Shown piece by piece: positions 61,140 to 64,000 of a stretch of 64,000 nucleotides of DNA (position 1 is its first letter; every line of letters starts with the position of its first letter). The translations under genes and the position numbers were made by a program. Location of the stretch: the NCBI GenBank assembly GCA_964389525.1, contig CAYMEX010000004.1, positions 62,001 to 126,000 of the forward strand, written 5' to 3'. The notes beneath the pieces were generated by a model that worked only from the letters and a program-made list of their open reading frames with translations, was not told where the DNA came from and searched no databases. This stretch comes from JAFLTL01 sp964389525 (GTDB lineage Bacteria > Bacteroidota > Bacteroidia > Bacteroidales > Muribaculaceae).

Positions 61140-63581
61140 TTACCGTTTCGGTATATCCACCGACTTCTCCCGGTCGCCGAGCAGGTGATCAGAGAAGAAG
61201 TCCACCATACGCCAGTAGAAATACTCATCCATATCGCCGAAGCCGTGACGCTGACCGGGCAGAACCACCAGATCGAAACGCTTTCCGGCACGTATCAGAG
61301 CATTCACCACACGTATTGTGTTGCCCGGATGCACATTATTGTCGATATCGCCCGTCACAAGCATAAGATGTCCCTTGAGATTCTTGGCGATCTCCGGGTT
61401 GGTAGCGATTTTATAGACAAACGTCGTGTCGCCCTCTTCGCTCACCTCCTCCTTCACGCCGTGGTGCTTCTCGCTCCACCAGCGGTTGTAGATGCTGTTG
61501 TCATGGTTACCAGCGCACGAAACACCGGCCTTGAAGAAATCAGGATAAGAGAACATCGCCGCAGCCGTCATAAAGCCGCCGCCCGAGTGTCCGTGCATGC
61601 CCACACGCTCGATATCGATAAACGGATACTGACGGGCAAGCTGCTCGATAGCATACTTGTGGTCGGCGAGCGGATAATCGCGCATGTTGCCGTAGCCGTA
61701 GTTATGATACCACTTCGAGCGCGACGGATGGCCGCCACGCTGGCCCACATTGATCACGATGAAACCGGCCTGTGCGAGACGGTCGTTTCTCACACTCATG
61801 CGTGTGAACGGATAGCTTGTAGCCTCAACCTGCGGACCAGGATAAACATAGTCGATGATCGGATAAACCTTTGTCGAGTCGAAATCAAACGGCTTGAACA
61901 TCGTACCCCACAGGTCGGTAACGCCATCAGCAGCCTTAACCTTGAATACTTCGGGGAACTTGTAGCCGGCGGCAAAAAGCTGGCTGAAATCAGCCTCGTG
62001 AAGATCCATCACCTTGCGGCCCTGATTGTCGAGAAGTACCGCATTGGGCACTGTGTTCACACGCGAGTAATTGTCAACAATGAAGCGTGCGTCATCATCG
62101 ATCTCCGCACGGTGGAAATAATTGCCTTCGGTAAGCAGCTTCAGGCCGCTGCCGTCAAAATTCACACGATAGAGATGCTCGTAATACGGGTTCTCATCGG
62201 CATCCATGCCATTGGCCGTGAAGTAGATCGTGCGCGTCGGATCGTCGACCTTCAGCACCCGCGACACATGCCACGGACCTTTCGTTATACGGTTCTTCAG
62301 ATTGCCCTCGCTGTCATAGAGATAGAGATGCGCCCAGCCGTCGCGTTCGCTCCAGAAGACGATCTCCTTGCCGTTCGATGTGAGTTTCACCGGCTGCATG
62401 TCCACATAGGTGTTCATGCGCTCCTCGATCACAGGCACCACCTTGTCATCTCCGATGGTGTATGTGCAGACATCCACGCGGTGCAGATCACGGCTCGTGC
62501 GCGTCAGATAGAACTTATTGTTGTCACCGGTCCAGACGCTCTTGTAGTATTCGTCGTTGGCCGAACGGTGGGTCGGAGTCTCCGTCTCTATGTCGATAAC
62601 CTGATCCTTGAACGCGCTCGCGTCAACCTCCTTGCGGCTGTTGTCTGTCATGTCGAACACATAAAGATGCATCTGCGGAGCCTCTTTCTCGCCCGGCATA
62701 TGGTACTTGTAGGTCTCAAGGGTCGGACGCGGCTGGGCCACCGAGTTGATCACCCAAAGAGGCTTCACATCGCGCTGATCCTCGATTGCCACGGCAAAAT
62801 GCTTCGAGTCGGGCGACCATGCGCCATACACGCCCTTGCGCTTGCCGTTGCACAGTGTGTCGGTGTTCAGCGTGCTGTAGGGGATGCCGTAGCCGAAATC
62901 CTCTACTCCGTCGGTCGTGAGCTGTATGTCGGTGATAGTCGAGTCATTTTCGTCCTTGCGGGCTTTCTCATAGTCCTCGATGCTCATCTTGTAGAGATTC
63001 AGATCCTTGGCATACACCACTGTCTTGCCGTCGGGCGAAACAGAGCCCCAGCCGAGACGCTTGGGTTCCTTCTCCTTGTCGGCCAGATGTGTCAGCTTCT
63101 GGGTCGGGAAATCATACGAGAAATAAAACACCTTCTTCTCTTTCTTTCCTTTGCCCTCCTTGTCGCCATCTTTCTTCTTCACCTCTTCATCGATGGTCGA
63201 AGTGATCTCAAAAGTGAAAGTACGGCCGTCCTTGTCTACCTTCAGGTTTCTGATCGGCATATGCTTTCCCTCAAACGGATCTCCGATGATCTCCGTCAGC
63301 TGCGATGCCATGTCGTCACGGTCAAAAAGCTGGGTGCGGGTGCGGGCGATCGGATCCACTACATACCAGAAATCACCATCACTGGTCTTGTAGGCGAACC
63401 AGAATTTGCTTCCGTCAGGAAACCACCTGGGAGTCACCTGTGTCGAAAACAGCATTGTGCCGAGCTTGTCGGACGTAAACTTCTCTGCCTGTATATAGCC
63501 CGGAAGACGGTCGCCGGCGACGCCGGTAGCTCCGATTGCGGCAAATGCCAGTGCAGAAAGCAACAAACGTAACTTTTTCAT
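61140..63581 (-). CDS. S9 (dipeptidyl peptidase IV-type) serine peptidase
   Basis: 813 residues with a signal peptide (MKKLRLLLSALAFAAIGATGVAG). An N-terminal beta-propeller covers ~30-540 and a C-terminal alpha/beta hydrolase ~560-813. Catalytic Ser is S666 in GMHGHSGGGF, Asp in VTGDIDNNVHP and His in PGQRHGFGD. The order is that of DPP IV/prolyl tripeptidyl peptidase enzymes of Bacteroidales, which free dipeptides or tripeptides after proline in the periplasm. The catalytic GHSGG replaces the commoner GWSYGG, so the exact specificity is uncertain. Monocistronic. Confidence 0.9.
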   Translation of the reverse strand: MKKLRLLLSALAFAAIGATGVAGDRLPGYIQAEKFTSDKLGTMLFSTQVTPRWFPDGSKFWFAYKTSDGDFWYVVDPIARTRTQLFDRDDMASQLTEIIGDPFEGKHMPIRNLKVDKDGRTFTFEITSTIDEEVKKKDGDKEGKGKKEKKVFYFSYDFPTQKLTHLADKEKEPKRLGWGSVSPDGKTVVYAKDLNLYKMSIEDYEKARKDENDSTITDIQLTTDGVEDFGYGIPYSTLNTDTLCNGKRKGVYGAWSPDSKHFAVAIEDQRDVKPLWVINSVAQPRPTLETYKYHMPGEKEAPQMHLYVFDMTDNSRKEVDASAFKDQVIDIETETPTHRSANDEYYKSVWTGDNNKFYLTRTSRDLHRVDVCTYTIGDDKVVPVIEERMNTYVDMQPVKLTSNGKEIVFWSERDGWAHLYLYDSEGNLKNRITKGPWHVSRVLKVDDPTRTIYFTANGMDADENPYYEHLYRVNFDGSGLKLLTEGNYFHRAEIDDDARFIVDNYSRVNTVPNAVLLDNQGRKVMDLHEADFSQLFAAGYKFPEVFKVKAADGVTDLWGTMFKPFDFDSTKVYPIIDYVYPGPQVEATSYPFTRMSVRNDRLAQAGFIVINVGQRGGHPSRSKWYHNYGYGNMRDYPLADHKYAIEQLARQYPFIDIERVGMHGHSGGGFMTAAAMFSYPDFFKAGVSCAGNHDNSIYNRWWSEKHHGVKEEVSEEGDTTFVYKIATNPEIAKNLKGHLMLVTGDIDNNVHPGNTIRVVNALIRAGKRFDLVVLPGQRHGFGDMDEYFYWRMVDFFSDHLLGDREKSVDIPKR

Positions 63582-63671
63582 TTATGTTCTGTCTCTGTTT
63601 TGTTTTTTTCCATTGATAGGGTGATTGAGGCCCGCCACTGTTAAGTAATAAGCCATAATCACTTCGATATG

Positions 63672-63702
63672 CAAAGATAACTCCGTGAACTTGTATTATC
63701 AA
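63672..63702 (-). promoter_or_regulatory. Promoter of the S9 peptidase gene
   Basis: On the minus strand TTG (63702-63700), a 20-nt spacer and TATCTTTG (63679-63672). About 90 bp upstream of the ATG at 63581. Confidence 0.7.
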
Positions 63703-63826
63703 GTGTTAAATGGCCGCTTTTATTTCACAATTTGCTATTTTTGTAAATCGGAAAATATTACGACACGACATATTGCAATTAAATCACTTCAATAAACCTA
63801 TAAGTTTCTAAACAATTCAATAAACC

Positions 63827-64000
63827 ATGAAGAAGTTTCTGATTTCTGCTGCGATCCTTTTCATCGGTGCCGTCACTGCATCGGCCGATGAGGAATGGGA
63901 CTGGCCCAACTACAACTACTACGCCGACGCAAACGCCGAGCTTCTCAAAAACAAGCCCGACGATCCACGCCGCGTTATTTTCTTCGGCAACTCCATCACC
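63827..64000 (+). CDS. SGNH/GDSL hydrolase family protein (3' end outside window)
   Basis: The first 58 residues only. A signal peptide (MKKFLISAAILFIGAVTASA) is followed by DEEWDWPNYNYYADAN and then RVIFFGNSIT, the block I motif of SGNH hydrolases with Asn in place of the Asp of GDS and the nucleophile Ser. Bacteroidales members are usually acyl- or acetylesterases for carbohydrates. A TATTTTTG -7 box lies at 63736-63743. Confidence 0.8.
   Translation, partial: MKKFLISAAILFIGAVTASADEEWDWPNYNYYADANAELLKNKPDDPRRVIFFGNSIT

Noticed and set aside
61185..63572. 795-residue plus-strand frame
   Set aside because: Antisense to the S9 peptidase with its complete Ser-Asp-His triad.

Overview
The window looks like a chromosome segment of a gut Bacteroidales bacterium, most likely Muribaculaceae-like. 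The signs are genes started by the Bacteroidetes-type promoter (TTTG, 18-20 nt, TAnnTTTG) without obvious Shine-Dalgarno sites, a fimbrillin/DUF3575/DUF5119 locus, a GH38 alpha-mannosidase and GH13 amylase, a Na+-pumping methylmalonyl-CoA decarboxylase operon (succinate to propionate), a fused DAHP synthase/chorismate mutase, and a DPP IV-type S9 peptidase. The family-level assignment is inference. No rRNA, tRNA or CRISPR array was seen.

Layout: 1-5.7 kb holds the N-terminal part of ClpC, a DUF5106 thioredoxin-fold protein, an RsmF-type rRNA methyltransferase with a DUF418 remnant fused to its 3' edge, and a Crp/Fnr regulator. 5.7-10.9 kb is housekeeping (ABC-F, gapA, ribosomal L25, pth, an S4 protein). 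11-17.8 kb has an exported LRR-like protein, a DcaP-like porin and the aspT-aspD aspartate:alanine module. 18-26.8 kb is accessory: a tandem-HTH protein, a four-gene fimbrial operon, an inverted-repeat-bounded promoter and a tyrosine recombinase; the assembly has a 10-N gap and a poly-G run there. 27-35.9 kb: GH38 mannosidase, tyrA and DAHP synthase/chorismate mutase, mdh, a secreted thioredoxin, an M28 peptidase. 36-37.2 kb is a gene-free hairpin-repeat cluster. 37.2-49.4 kb: two transglutaminase-fold proteins (one apparently inactive), a second ABC-F, lysA-lysC, trxA, an exported oxidoreductase, MarC and an aldo/keto reductase. 49.7-54.4 kb: mce-mmdA-oadG-mmdC-mmdB. 54.4-58.3 kb: membrane proteins, a PAP2 phosphatase, a TPR protein, GH13. 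58.3-61.1 kb: hairpin-repeat arrays enclosing a two-gene AT-rich cassette. 61.1-64 kb: an S9 peptidase and the start of an SGNH hydrolase.

Two switches stand out. (1) A ~200-bp segment at 25268-25467 carries a good promoter between oppositely oriented copies of a 27-bp near-palindrome, next to a tyrosine recombinase and just upstream of the fimbrial operon. As assembled, the promoter points away from the operon (OFF). (2) A PD-(D/E)XK nuclease-like gene (59363-60588, minus) has a promoter and an ATG followed by a run of ten C. With ten C the frame stops after ten codons; with eight or eleven the full ORF is open. This predicts a slippage-controlled ON/OFF gene, overlapped (ATGA) by a zinc-ribbon membrane protein, the pair lying between direct copies of a ~165-bp repeat.

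The gene-free stretches are filled with short perfect hairpins whose stems differ but whose loops are mostly GNA or GNNA (GAA, GCA, GGA, GTA, GTCA, GCAA). Such loops are known to make very stable DNA mini-hairpins, which suggests the folded single-stranded DNA form matters.
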